DNA of 64,000 nucleotides from Vulcanimicrobium alpinum (lineage in GTDB: Bacteria; Vulcanimicrobiota; Vulcanimicrobiia; Vulcanimicrobiales; Vulcanimicrobiaceae). Under the pieces are notes generated by a model. It was not told where the DNA came from, searched no databases, and saw only the letters and a program-made list of their open reading frames with translations. How positions within the stretch are numbered: the stretch's first letter is position 1; the number at the start of each line of letters is the position of its first letter. Made by a program: the position numbers and the translations under genes. The stretch is taken from the NCBI RefSeq assembly GCF_027923555.1, contig NZ_AP025523.1, positions 2,484,484-2,548,483 of the forward strand. Direction: 5' to 3'. This document shows, piece by piece, positions 26,799 to 36,400 of the stretch.

Positions 26799-27434
26799 CT
26801 AGAAGTCGCTCTCCTTGAGATTCGCCGCCGTGTTGACGTCGTTGAAATCTTCGGTCTCCACGATCGTCGCGCCGGCGAACGTCACCCGCCGCACCGGCAA
26901 GTGCGTCGTGCGCGAGAGGTAGACGACGCGCTTGGTCGCGCCGTTGTCGTCTTTGTACGGGGTCGTGACGGTGTCGAACACCGTGCCGTTCACGATCTCT
27001 TCGCCGTCGACGGCCGACGGCGCCGTCTTGATCAGCTCGGCGATGTTTTCGAACGACGCCTGATCGACGGTGCCGCCGCGCAGATCGACCGCGCGGCCGT
27101 CGTGGATCGAGACCCGCAGATGGATCCCGCTGAGAAAACCGCCCTGGTGGCCGCTCACCGTGTCGCCGCCGGTCCAGGAGGCGCCGCCGCCGCGGCCGGG
27201 GCCGCCGGTGATGTCGATCTTGGCGAAGTGCGGCTTCAAGTACGCGTAGCGGTAGGTGCGGTCTTGCACGGCCGCACCTTTGGTCTCGTGCACGCTGATC
27301 GTGCACGTGTAACTCGGGATCTTCGCCCACGTCTCCAGAAACGCCGCGGCCGGACCGCTCGGCGCCGCACCCAGGAGTGCGACGCCGAGTCCAAGTGCCG
27401 CGACGGGGACGCCGCTCCGTCGTGTGATGTTCAT
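26799..27434 (-). CDS. Secreted LolA-like/DUF1571-like protein
   Basis: A 211-residue exported protein with a signal peptide (VPVAALGLGVALLGAAP). The mature part begins AFLETWAKIPSYTCTISVHE, the pattern of LolA/LppX-like proteins and DUF1571, which bind or carry lipids in the periplasm. The ATG at 27434 overlaps the GDSL lipoprotein stop by four bases (ATGA). Family assignment is by fold pattern only. Confidence 0.6.
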   Translation of the reverse strand: MNITRRSGVPVAALGLGVALLGAAPSGPAAAFLETWAKIPSYTCTISVHETKGAAVQDRTYRYAYLKPHFAKIDITGGPGRGGGASWTGGDTVSGHQGGFLSGIHLRVSIHDGRAVDLRGGTVDQASFENIAELIKTAPSAVDGEEIVNGTVFDTVTTPYKDDNGATKRVVYLSRTTHLPVRRVTFAGATIVETEDFNDVNTAANLKESDF

Positions 27435-28987
27435 CGTGTGCTGCGAAGAACGTCGAAACCGGAGACGCCGTTCCCCGGTGCGTACGGATCGGTCGCATAG
27501 ACCGACGCGACGTTCACGTCGGGGATCCCCGCGCCGTACGCCGCGTTGATCGCGTCGATGAACGTGTTCGCGATCAGCGCGTAGCCGGTGTTCGACGGAT
27601 GCACGCCGTCGAGGCTGAAGAACCCGCCGCGGTAGACGAGGCTGCAGCACTTCGGCGGGTTGACCGGCACGCCGCCGGCGGTCTGGATGGCGACGAACAC
27701 GGCGTGCTCGTCGACCAGCGCCGCCCCCGTCTCCGATGCCGCCGTGGCGATCGCCGCGTTGTAGGCCGTGTTGAGCTGCTTGACTTCCGTGGCGACGGCG
27801 TCACTGACGAACGTCCCCGCGCCGAGCGTGGGCGCGACGGGCGCCGACGGCGGCGTCGTCCCTAACTGCGCCGACGCGGCGGCGAGCGTCGCGAACAGCG
27901 CGTTGATGGTGAAGTAGCCGTTCGATCCGAGCCCGGTTTGCGTGGTCTCCTGCGTCGCGTAGGCGGTGGAATACTGCGTCGCGATCGCGGCGGCCGTCGC
28001 GGCCGGTACGCCCTTCTGCACGAGCACTGCGGTGATGTACGCCTGGAGCGTCGGCTGGTACGCAGGTTGCGGGATAAAGACCGCCGCACCCATCACCTCG
28101 ACCAAGTTGGCGACGGCGACCTTCGAGCCCGACGCCTGCATCTTCTGAACGATCGCCTTGATGTCGTCGTGCATCGACTGCGGAGACGTCACCGGCGCCG
28201 CACCGCCCGAGAACGCGATCTTGAGCAGGTCGTTCGAACCGAGCCACACCGTTGCGTAGCGCGCGTGGAGCGACGCGGCGGCGTTCACCTGGGTGACGCC
28301 GCTGCCGAAGCCGGCGAGGATCGGCCAAAAGTTCTGGCTCTCGCCGTTCACCAGCGCGTTGAGCCCGACGATCGCGGCGGGCGTGTTCCCCGGTGCGATC
28401 GTGCAGTCCCCGATCGCGCCCGTCATGAACAGCGCCTCGTGCGCGGTCTGACCGGGGATCGCGACGTCGTACGGTACCGTTCCCGGGCTCAGCCGCAGTT
28501 GCAGCGCTGTACCGAATTGGTTCGCCGCCGCCTGCGTGCCGGCGCACGGTGTGCCGATCTGCGCCGGGAACCCCGACGTCGTCGGCGCGAGGAGCCCTCC
28601 CAGCCCCGATGGCCCGATGAGCGGGAGCGGTGAGGTCGCCGGGTTCGAGAGCGACGCGAGGCTGGTGCCGTTTGCCTGCGACCAGAGCAGCGCGAAGAAC
28701 CCGTGTTCCTGCGTCGCCTGCACGCCGGCGGGAGCGATCGTGCCGACCTGCGCGTTCACGCCGAGCGGTCCCGGCAAGTTGACGCCGAGCAGGCCGCCCG
28801 ACTGCACGCCGGCGGTGAGGCTGTCTCCGATCCCGGCGAAGGTGTTGCCGCTCGCCGGGAGCGTCGGGCCGCCGAGGAGCGTCGCATTCGGCGGGACGAC
28901 GTTGGTGGTGTTGGTGCCGCCCGAACAGGCACTCAAAAGGAAGGCCGCCGTCGCGATCGCCGCGGCGCTGCGCACGCGCGCGATCAC
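27431..28987 (-). CDS. GDSL-family lipase/esterase, lipoprotein
   Basis: Surface or periplasmic hydrolase of 518 residues. A lipobox LLSAC (Cys21) ends the signal peptide. Block I is FAGIGDSLTAG with the nucleophile Ser, block III is WLGSNDLLK, and block V is DGVHPSNTGY with the catalytic Asp and His. Long insertions between the blocks make it larger than most GDSL enzymes. The GTG start at 28987 overlaps the stop of the beta-barrel gene (GTGA). Confidence 0.85.
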   Translation of the reverse strand: MIARVRSAAAIATAAFLLSACSGGTNTTNVVPPNATLLGGPTLPASGNTFAGIGDSLTAGVQSGGLLGVNLPGPLGVNAQVGTIAPAGVQATQEHGFFALLWSQANGTSLASLSNPATSPLPLIGPSGLGGLLAPTTSGFPAQIGTPCAGTQAAANQFGTALQLRLSPGTVPYDVAIPGQTAHEALFMTGAIGDCTIAPGNTPAAIVGLNALVNGESQNFWPILAGFGSGVTQVNAAASLHARYATVWLGSNDLLKIAFSGGAAPVTSPQSMHDDIKAIVQKMQASGSKVAVANLVEVMGAAVFIPQPAYQPTLQAYITAVLVQKGVPAATAAAIATQYSTAYATQETTQTGLGSNGYFTINALFATLAAASAQLGTTPPSAPVAPTLGAGTFVSDAVATEVKQLNTAYNAAIATAASETGAALVDEHAVFVAIQTAGGVPVNPPKCCSLVYRGGFFSLDGVHPSNTGYALIANTFIDAINAAYGAGIPDVNVASVYATDPYAPGNGVSGFDVLRSTR

Positions 28988-30153
28988 AGCGGGATCACCG
29001 TCGGCGAGCCGATGCCGACCTGGAGTTGGAACACCGACGCTTTCAATCCGGCGATCGTCGGACGCGCGTCTTGGCAACCGCTGGGGCCGCCGAGCCGCTG
29101 GCACGTAATGCTCGTGATGCCGAGCTCCTTATAGTTCGTCGGTCCGCCGCCCCCGAATATTCCTTGAATGAACGTGTGCTTCGTGAAGCGGTGGGAGACG
29201 CCGTAGAGGAAGAGCGCGTCGTACTGCGGGTACGGGTCGATGGGATGATATTGCGGCAACCTCGACGGCTGGAAGAAGACCGTGGTTTTTTTATCGAAGC
29301 GGTATTCGACGTAGCCGAGCAAGAAAATCTGCGCGTGATTCGTCTGATTGACGCCGGCCGTGTGGACCAGCCACTGCGGCGCCGCCGTGATCGTCGCGAA
29401 CATCCGCGGCGTCGCGAGAAACGGCAGCGTCACAGGCAGGAGCCAAAACTGTTCCGTACGGGCATGCGCCTCCGTCGGGAAGCCGTTGAACTCGAACTTG
29501 ATGACGTCGTCGTTTCCGCCGATCGTCGCGGTGCGCGCGATGTACGTTGGTGAGATCACGATCGGCAGCACCTTGCCGCCGGGCATCCCAATGGTGATCA
29601 GGTTCTGATCGAGGACCGTCAGGATCTTGTTCTTCGTGACGTTGTCGACAAGGCCGGTGTTGGTCGTACCCAGCGACGCGCCGGGCAGGTTGGTGCCGGG
29701 TCCGGTGTAGCCTTGCAGATAGAGCGGGACATTCCGAAAGCTGAATCCGAGCGGCGTATCTTCGAACTCGAAGTAGCCGGCCTGGACGCGATTCGTATGC
29801 GAGAACGCGTATCCGAATCCGACGTCCATGCCGCCCGGAACGTTCGGCGTGTACTTGAGGTCGCCGTAGTCGTGCGTGAAGTGCACGTCCGCATTGTAGG
29901 TGAAGCCCTGCGGCAGCGAGGGCTTGTGGATCGGCGCCTGCGGGGTGCCGACCGGGTTCGCTTGAGCGACATCGGAGGGATCGAGTCGATCCCGGTCGCC
30001 GAGGAGTGCGCGCTGCAGGGTCGCATTGGCGGGAGCGAGGAGCCCGGCTTGAAGGGCGCTGGCCTCGCCCGCGTCCGCGCGAGCGGCGAGCGGCGCGAAG
30101 ACGATCGACGCGCACAGCAATGCGCCGACGACCGCCAACGGACGGTAAATCAT
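28984..30153 (-). CDS. Outer-membrane beta-barrel-like protein
   Basis: A 389-residue exported protein with a signal peptide (MIYRPLAVVGALLCASIVFA). It has many alternating, aromatic-rich strands such as VQAGYFEFEDTPLGFSF, GYVEYRFDKKTTVFFQPS and DALFLYGVSHRFTKHTFIQG. This pattern fits an outer-membrane barrel, possibly of the phenol MetA/transporter-like group. Start ATG at 30153. It heads a coupled group with the GDSL lipoprotein and the LolA-like protein. The transported or bound compound is unknown. Confidence 0.6.
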   Translation of the reverse strand: MIYRPLAVVGALLCASIVFAPLAARADAGEASALQAGLLAPANATLQRALLGDRDRLDPSDVAQANPVGTPQAPIHKPSLPQGFTYNADVHFTHDYGDLKYTPNVPGGMDVGFGYAFSHTNRVQAGYFEFEDTPLGFSFRNVPLYLQGYTGPGTNLPGASLGTTNTGLVDNVTKNKILTVLDQNLITIGMPGGKVLPIVISPTYIARTATIGGNDDVIKFEFNGFPTEAHARTEQFWLLPVTLPFLATPRMFATITAAPQWLVHTAGVNQTNHAQIFLLGYVEYRFDKKTTVFFQPSRLPQYHPIDPYPQYDALFLYGVSHRFTKHTFIQGIFGGGGPTNYKELGITSITCQRLGGPSGCQDARPTIAGLKASVFQLQVGIGSPTVIPL

Positions 30154-30244
30154 GCCGCGCGCTTGCGCGGGGTGGAGGAAGGTTCCTTCACAAAACGATA
30201 ATCTCCATGATCGGTTTCGCGGGTGGCCCGCCGGCCGGCGCGAA

Positions 30245-32140
30245 ATGACGCCCGCGATGTCGTTGCGTGCCGCCGTCGCATGGTTTCCATTCGTCGCCCT
30301 CGTCGGACAAGACGAAGCGAAGCTCGCACTGACGCTCGCCGCGATCGATCCGCGGATCGGCGGCGTCCTGCTCTCGGGTCCGAAGGGAACCGGGAAGACG
30401 ACGCTCGTGCGCAGCGCCGGCGAGCTGCTGCCGGTGCTCGAACGCGCGACCTGCGCGTACGGCTGCGATCCGCGCGGCTCGAGCCTGTGCGCGGAGTGCG
30501 CGGGGCGCGAAGCACGCGGCAAAGCGATCCCGGCCCGCAAGTCGCGCGGCACGATCGTCGAGCTCCCGTCGAACGCCCAACTCGACGACGTCGTCGGCGC
30601 GATCGACCTGCGCTCTGCGCTCGAACGCGGCGCGGTCACGTTCCGGCCCGGCCTGCTCGCTGCCGCCAACCGCAACGTCCTCTACGTCGACGAGATCAAT
30701 CTGCTCTCGGACGTCGTCGTCGACGCGCTGCTCGACGCGGCCGCGCAGGGCGTCGTGCACGTCAAGCGCGGACAGCACGCGATCGACTATCCGTCGCGGT
30801 TCGCCTTGGTCGGAACGATGAATCCCGAAGAGGGCGAACTCCGCCCGCAGATCACCGATCGCATCGGCCTGCGCGTCTTCGTCGCCGCCGCGTCCGATCC
30901 GGCGGAGCGCCGCGAGATCTACCGCCGCAACGCGGCGTTCACGCGCGATCCGCACGCCTTCGTCACGGCGCACAAGAAAGCGACCGACACCTACCGGCGG
31001 CGTCTTGCGAAGGCGATCGCGCTGCTCCCCGGCGTCGTCGTCTCCGACGACGCGGAGCGCGTCGCGATCGAAGCGGTAACGCGGTTGGGAATCGACAGCC
31101 ATCGCACGGAGATCGTCGCGCTCACCGCCGCCGCCGCGCATGCGGCGTGGCACGGACGCACGACGGCGACGGCCGACGACGTCGCGGTGGTGTTTCCGCT
31201 CGCGGCGCGTCTGCGGCGCAGCCGTCTGCGCGTCGAGGCGCTCTCCGAACATCTCGCGGAAGACGCCGCGATCGCGCAGGCGCTGGAGGCGACGGCCGGC
31301 GAGAACGATGCGAGCGCGGCGCAGAACGACGCGCTCTCGGGCGGGACGACGACGATGGTCTCGCCGGCGCTGACCGCGCGCGAACCGGCGAAAGCCCGCC
31401 CGCAGCGCGAACGCGAAGGCGACAGCGTCGCAACCGCACCGCTCGCCTCCGGCGGACGCATCGACGTCCCGGCGACGCTGCTCGACCGCGGCGTCGCGGC
31501 GCGCGCAGGGATCGCTCCCGAACCGAAGGAGCGCGTCGACGTGACGACGCCGGCGCGGCTGACCGTGCTCGTCGTCGACGCCTCGCTCTCGACGCGCGAG
31601 TCGGCCGCGGCGGTGAAAGCGGCCGGCCGCGAACTGCTGCGCCCGGTCTATACGGAACGCGAACGCGCGGCGCTGGTCTCGTGCTGGGGCCCGTTCGCCG
31701 AGATCGTCGTCGACGAGAACACCGGGCGCAACGTCGACCTCGTCGCCGCGCGGCTGGAAGAACTCGAGCCCGGCGACGTGCGCGCGCTCACTCCGCTCCC
31801 GGGCGCGCTCGAACACGTGCGCCGCATCGCGGACCGTTTCCGCCGCGCGAATCCTGGCGGCACCGTCGACGTCGCCGTCTTCAGCGACGGCCGCGCCAAC
31901 GTGCCGCTCGGCGATCCCGCGGACGTCGCGAACGCGCTGGCGGCGGGCGATGCGCGCGCGCTGGGCGAGACGGCGGCTGAACAATGCCGCGCGCTCGCCG
32001 GCGTGATCGGTACGCGCGCGCACCTCACATGCGTCAACCTCGACGCCTACGAAGCGCACCCGCTGATGCGCGAGATCGCCGAGATCGGACGCGGCCGATA
32101 CTTCGCTCTCGCCGACGTCGTCGCGCGCATCTCCTCTTAA
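30245..32140 (+). CDS. bchD: Fused magnesium-chelatase I/D subunit (ChlID/BchID-type)
   Basis: A 631-residue AAA+ plus VWA protein, so BchI- and BchD-like parts are in one chain. Walker A GPKGTGKTT is at residues about 45-53 and Walker B is LYVDEINLLSD. A Cys cluster CAYGC...LCAEC follows the P-loop, as in fused cobalt/magnesium chelatase ATPases. After an acidic, Gln/Ala-rich linker comes the VWA domain with MIDAS motif DASLSTRES and FSDGRANVP. The presence of bchH 1.3 kb downstream and bchL in the window favours Mg insertion into protoporphyrin over Co insertion. The ATG at 30245 is preferred; another ATG is at 30257. A separate bchI elsewhere is possible. Confidence 0.82.
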   Translation: MTPAMSLRAAVAWFPFVALVGQDEAKLALTLAAIDPRIGGVLLSGPKGTGKTTLVRSAGELLPVLERATCAYGCDPRGSSLCAECAGREARGKAIPARKSRGTIVELPSNAQLDDVVGAIDLRSALERGAVTFRPGLLAAANRNVLYVDEINLLSDVVVDALLDAAAQGVVHVKRGQHAIDYPSRFALVGTMNPEEGELRPQITDRIGLRVFVAAASDPAERREIYRRNAAFTRDPHAFVTAHKKATDTYRRRLAKAIALLPGVVVSDDAERVAIEAVTRLGIDSHRTEIVALTAAAAHAAWHGRTTATADDVAVVFPLAARLRRSRLRVEALSEHLAEDAAIAQALEATAGENDASAAQNDALSGGTTTMVSPALTAREPAKARPQREREGDSVATAPLASGGRIDVPATLLDRGVAARAGIAPEPKERVDVTTPARLTVLVVDASLSTRESAAAVKAAGRELLRPVYTERERAALVSCWGPFAEIVVDENTGRNVDLVAARLEELEPGDVRALTPLPGALEHVRRIADRFRRANPGGTVDVAVFSDGRANVPLGDPADVANALAAGDARALGETAAEQCRALAGVIGTRAHLTCVNLDAYEAHPLMREIAEIGRGRYFALADVVARISS

Positions 32141-32144
32141 AAAG

Positions 32145-32173
32145 TTGCACAAAAATCCGATGAGTGGTATAAG
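32145..32173 (+). promoter_or_regulatory. Sigma-70-type promoter of the H1-like gene
   Basis: TTGCAC at 32145-32150 and TATAAG at 32168-32173 are separated by exactly 17 bases. The region begins four bases after the bchID stop and is unusually AT-rich for this genome. It lies about 90 bases before the H1-like start codon, giving that gene its own strong promoter. Confidence 0.7.
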
Positions 32174-32261
32174 GGAACCAACCAACAGCCGGCGGTCGCC
32201 ACTGCCGGTCTCCGCGCGTTCGTGACAACCGCGGACGCGGAAAGGAACGGTTTCACCACCG

Positions 32262-32570
32262 ATGGCTGCCAAGAAGGCTGCTGCGCGCAAGAAAACGGCG
32301 CGCAAAGCCACCACGCGCAAAAAAACCGCGCGTAAGACCACCGCTCGCAAGAAAACGTCGGCCCGTAAGAGCACGAGCCGCAAGACCACCACCCGGAAGA
32401 AAGCCGCTCGCAGGACGACGGCGCGCAAGAAGACCAGCGCGCGCAAGAGCACGAGCCGCAAAAAGACCGCGCGCAAGACCACGGCGCGCAAGAAGTCCGT
32501 CCGCAAGGCCGCGCGCAAAGCGGCGCCGCGCCGGAAGACGGCCGCTCGCCGCAAGAAGGCCGCAGCCTAG
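32262..32570 (+). CDS. Histone H1-like Lys/Arg/Ala/Thr-rich DNA-binding protein
   Basis: A 102-residue protein made almost only of Lys, Arg, Ala, Thr and Ser in KK/RK-T-A-R units. The 16-residue unit TTARKKTSARKSTSRK occurs twice. It resembles the C-terminal tail of eukaryotic H1, bacterial AlgP and chlamydial Hc2, which compact DNA. It has its own promoter and an intrinsic terminator, so it is a separate, probably highly expressed unit. It lies between the two magnesium-chelatase genes. A regulatory link is not shown by the sequence. Confidence 0.85.
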   Translation: MAAKKAAARKKTARKATTRKKTARKTTARKKTSARKSTSRKTTTRKKAARRTTARKKTSARKSTSRKKTARKTTARKKSVRKAARKAAPRRKTAARRKKAAA

Positions 32571-32593
32571 GTCCAACCTCCGGTGAGGTAACG

Positions 32594-32636
32594 GAGCGCG
32601 GCGCGAGGAAACTCGCGGCGCGCTCTTCTTTTTTTT
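32594..32636 (+). terminator. Intrinsic terminator of the H1-like gene
   Basis: GAGCGCGGCGCGAG and CTCGCGGCGCGCTC form a 14-pair stem with one mismatch around a GAAA loop-like turn, followed by TTCTTTTTTTT. It begins 24 bases after the stop codon. The GTG of the methyltransferase gene starts four bases after the T-run, so that gene needs its own promoter or readthrough. Confidence 0.85.
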
Positions 32637-32639
32637 CCC

Positions 32640-33428
32640 GTGCGGGTCTCGTCGTTGCTCGATTCGTTCTCCGGCAGCACCTCCGATACGGTCCTCACCG
32701 GCGACGCGCTCACGCTGCTGCGGGGCGTTCCCGACGCATCGGTCGATCTGGTGATCGCCGACCCGCCGTACAATCTGGGACCGAAGTTCGCGGGCGCACC
32801 GCAATGGTCGCGCGATCCGAATTGGAACGGCTGGTGCCGCGCCTGGCTCGCCGAGTGCGAGCGAGCGCTGCGGCCCGGCGGCGCGATCTTCGTCTTCGGC
32901 ATCCACCACTACGCGTGCTATCTCCAAGTCGCGCTGTACGACCTCGGCCTCGCGTACCGCCGCCAGTTCATCTGGTATTACGAGAACGGCTTCTCGCGCT
33001 CGACGACGATGCCGAGCACGCAGTACGAGCCGCTGCTGTGGTTCACGAAGGGCGACGGTTTCACGTATCACGTGCTGCGCGAACCGTACAAGAGCAGCGA
33101 GCGGCTGCGGCATGCGATCGTGAAGAACGGCAAGGTGTGGACGCCGAACCCCGCCGGGCGCATCGCCGGCGACGTGTGGCGTTTCCCGGTCCTCGCCGGG
33201 CGCCGCTTCGCGCACGAACGGGTCGCGCACCCGACGCAGAAGCCGCTCGCCCTCGCCGACCGCATCGTGCGCCACTTCTCGAACCCGGGCGAATTCGTGC
33301 TCGTCCCGTTCGCCGGCTCCGGCACCGAGTGCGTCAGCGCGCAGCGGCTCGGCCGCCGTTTCCTCGGCTTCGAGATCTCCCCCGAGTACGCCACCCTGGC
33401 GAACACCCGCCTCCGACGGCCACGGTGA
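32640..33428 (+). CDS. DNA N6-adenine/N4-cytosine methyltransferase (orphan)
   Basis: A 262-residue beta-type DNA methyltransferase. The catalytic motif DPPYNLGPKF (about residues 41-50) precedes the SAM motif VPFAGSGTECVSAQRLGRRF near the C-terminus, and VAHPTQKPLAL is the usual motif before it. No restriction endonuclease is near, so it is probably a solitary regulatory or housekeeping methylase. Start GTG at 32640. The recognition sequence cannot be read from the protein. Confidence 0.87.
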   Translation: MRVSSLLDSFSGSTSDTVLTGDALTLLRGVPDASVDLVIADPPYNLGPKFAGAPQWSRDPNWNGWCRAWLAECERALRPGGAIFVFGIHHYACYLQVALYDLGLAYRRQFIWYYENGFSRSTTMPSTQYEPLLWFTKGDGFTYHVLREPYKSSERLRHAIVKNGKVWTPNPAGRIAGDVWRFPVLAGRRFAHERVAHPTQKPLALADRIVRHFSNPGEFVLVPFAGSGTECVSAQRLGRRFLGFEISPEYATLANTRLRRPR

Positions 33429-33472
33429 GCCTCGTCACCGGTGGGAGCGGCGCGGTGCCGTAGCGTCTGGCT

Positions 33473-36400
33473 ATGAAGGTCGTCGGCTATTCGTCGTGGG
33501 CTCCCGATGAGCGCGCCAATGCGATGCGGCTCGCGTTCAAGACGCTCCGCGAGCGGACCGGCGAGGACTGGACGCTCGAGCACTTCGGCGCTTCCGACTT
33601 CAACGATCCAGCGGCGCTGGGCCGGTTGCGCGAGGCGATTCGCGGCTGCGACATCCTGGTCGGCTGGCAGTCGATGACGATCGACACGGTCGAACGCCTC
33701 GCCCTGCTGCTCACCGAGATGGAACGCGCGGGCGAGCTCCCCCGCCAGAAGATCCTCTGGTACGACATCCCCGACGCCCGCTTGCAGCGGCTCATGTTCT
33801 CGTCGCTCGGCTTCACGTTCGACATGAACAAGTCGAACCCGATGCGCGAGATGTCGATGGCGATCAAGCGCTTTCAGGCGAAGGCGAAGGGCGAGACGAT
33901 CGACGTCATGTGGGAGGCGCGCCAGGGCTTCCTCGGCATGCAGAAGATGGTCGGCGCCGCGCCGCTGATGGCGAAGCTGCTCAAGAAACCGGTCTTCAAG
34001 TCGCTGGTGCTCGTCGGCTACTGGAACAACCGTTCCGTCAAGAACGTCGGCAACATGTTCCTCTATCTCATGCAGCACTTCATGGGCCGCAACGTCGGCG
34101 AGGTCGAACTGCCGGAGAAGGTCGAGAACGAAGGGATCTATCATCCGGCGCACGCCGGACTGTTCCAGAAGCCCGAAGAGTATCTCGCCTGGTACGAGCC
34201 GTGGTTCGCGCAGACGTACGGCAAGAAACCGTGGGACCGCGTCGGCTTCGTGACCCACGACCTCTTCCTCCCCGACTGGAACCACCCGACGCTCGACGCC
34301 GCGATCGGCGCCTGGGAGCAGCGCGGCGTCGGGGTGATCTGCTCGATGACCGCGGTCTTCAACGCGCACGTGGTCTCGCGCGGACACCTCATCGACAAGG
34401 CCGGGAAGCCGCTCGTCAACGCCCTCTACCACAACGTGCCGCTGTATCTGGCCGGCTCGATGTTCGCCGGCAACCCCGACGCGTCGATCGCATTCATCCA
34501 CGACCTGGGCGACCCGCGCGTCTACACCTCGCCGGTGAACGCCGCGATGTCGCGCGCCGATCTCGCCGCGTCGAAGTTCGGCGTCGCGTCGCTGGAGTAC
34601 ATCGGCAACGTCGTCACGCCGGAGACCGAAGGGATCCAGCCGTTACCGCCGGTCTGCTCGCGCGAGCATACCAGCGAGGACGTGAGCGCGCTCGAACCGA
34701 TCCCCGACCGCATCGATCTGGTCGCCGACACGACGACCCGCTGGCTGCGGCTCGCGTCGACGCCGAACGCCGAGAAGAAGCTCTCCTTCTTCGTCTACAA
34801 CTTTCCGCCGGGCCCGGGCAACGTCGGCGTCGCGTACTTTCTCGACGTCGCCGGCTCGCTGCGCGAAGCGCTCCTCGCGCTCAAAGCCGACGGGTACGCC
34901 GTCGGGGACACGCTCCCCGAGTCGGACGCCTCGATGTCGCACGAACTGCAAGAGATGTACGCCGGGCGGCGGACGATCGGTGCCGTCTCGTCGGCGGAGA
35001 TCCGCGACTGGGTCCACGATCTGCCGCGCCAGTACGAAGTGCTCTTCTACGATGTGTGGGGGCAGCCGGCACCGACGATCCCGATCAAAGGCCTGCGCTT
35101 CGGCAACATCCTCGTGCTGCTGCAGGACATGCGCGGAATGGAAGACCTCTCGGTGATCCACGACAAGCAGGCGCCGCCGTCTCCGTGGCTCATCGCATCG
35201 TATCGTTACGCGACGCGGCGTTTCCAGGCCGACGCGATGGTGCACGTCGGAACGCACGGGCTGGTCGAGTGGGCGAAGGGCAAGGAGTGGTGCCCGGTCG
35301 CCGGCGATTACCCGGAATACCTCATCGACGGCACGCCCCACGTCTACCTGTTCAACGTTCTCGATCCGGTCGAAGCATCGATCGCGCGGCGCCGCTCGTA
35401 CGCGACGATCGTCTCGCACCTGTGCCCGCCCTTGCGCGCGACCGAGGGCAGCGAGGATCTGCGCGCGCTGCACCGCCTCGTGCACGACTACTACAACACT
35501 CTCGCCGAGGACGCCGAGAAGAAAGCCGACCTCGCGGAGGAGATCGCGCATCTCGTCGAACGCAGCGGGTTGCGCATCGAAACGGCGGGCGATACGCGCC
35601 TGGCCGTCGGTGACGACCAGCGCGCCTACGTCGCGCGCGTCCACGACGAGCTCGTCTCGCTCGAAGGCGAGTTCTCGCCGGCCGGCCAGCACGTCTTCGG
35701 CCGCAACCTCTCCGACGAAGACCGCGAGACGACGTTCAACGCCTGCCTCGAAGCCGGCGACGTCGACCTGTTCCGGCTGATCGCATCGTGCTACGGTGTC
35801 GACTACGACCGGCTGGCCCGCGACCCCGAAGGCCGCGATGCCGACGGCGCGTACCACCACGATCTGCTCGACGAGATCCGCGACGTCGGCCGCGATCTGA
35901 TCGCCGCCGAGGTGATGCGCCCGAGCGGCGCGGCCGGCCGCGGCGCGATGACGGGGCTGTTGCAGGCGCGCACGGTCGGTTCGCGCCGCCTGCAGAAATC
36001 GCCGTACGACGTCGAGCAGCTCGAAGCGTTCGTCGAACGCGCGCGCGTGCTGTGGCACGAGCTCGGGCGCGTCGGGGAGGCGGAGAAGCGCGGCTTGCTG
36101 CAGGCGCTCGCAGGACGGTACCTCGAGCCGTCGCCTGGCGGTGAGATCGTCGGCGACTGGAGCGTGCTCCCCACCGGGCGCAACATGGCGTCGACCGACG
36201 TACGGATGCTGCCGCGCGAAGCGGCGCAGCGCAAAGCGAAGCGCACCGTCGAACAGGTCCTTGAAGCGGCGCTCGCCGAGCGCGGGCACTATCCCGAAGC
36301 GGTCGGCGTCGTGCTGTGGGGCTCGGAGATCCTCGAGTCGGAAGGCGTCGGGATCGCGCAGGCGCTCGACCTGCTCGGCGCACGCGTCGCGAAGGACAAG

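Noticed and set aside
30188-32554. 788-codon minus-strand frame over bchID and the H1-like gene
   Set aside because: Repetitive Leu/Arg/Val-rich start is the complement of the Lys-rich repeats. No family features.
32262-32570. Simple low-complexity artefact in place of the H1-like gene
   Set aside because: It has an in-frame ATG, a spaced promoter and a strong terminator, so it is retained as a gene.
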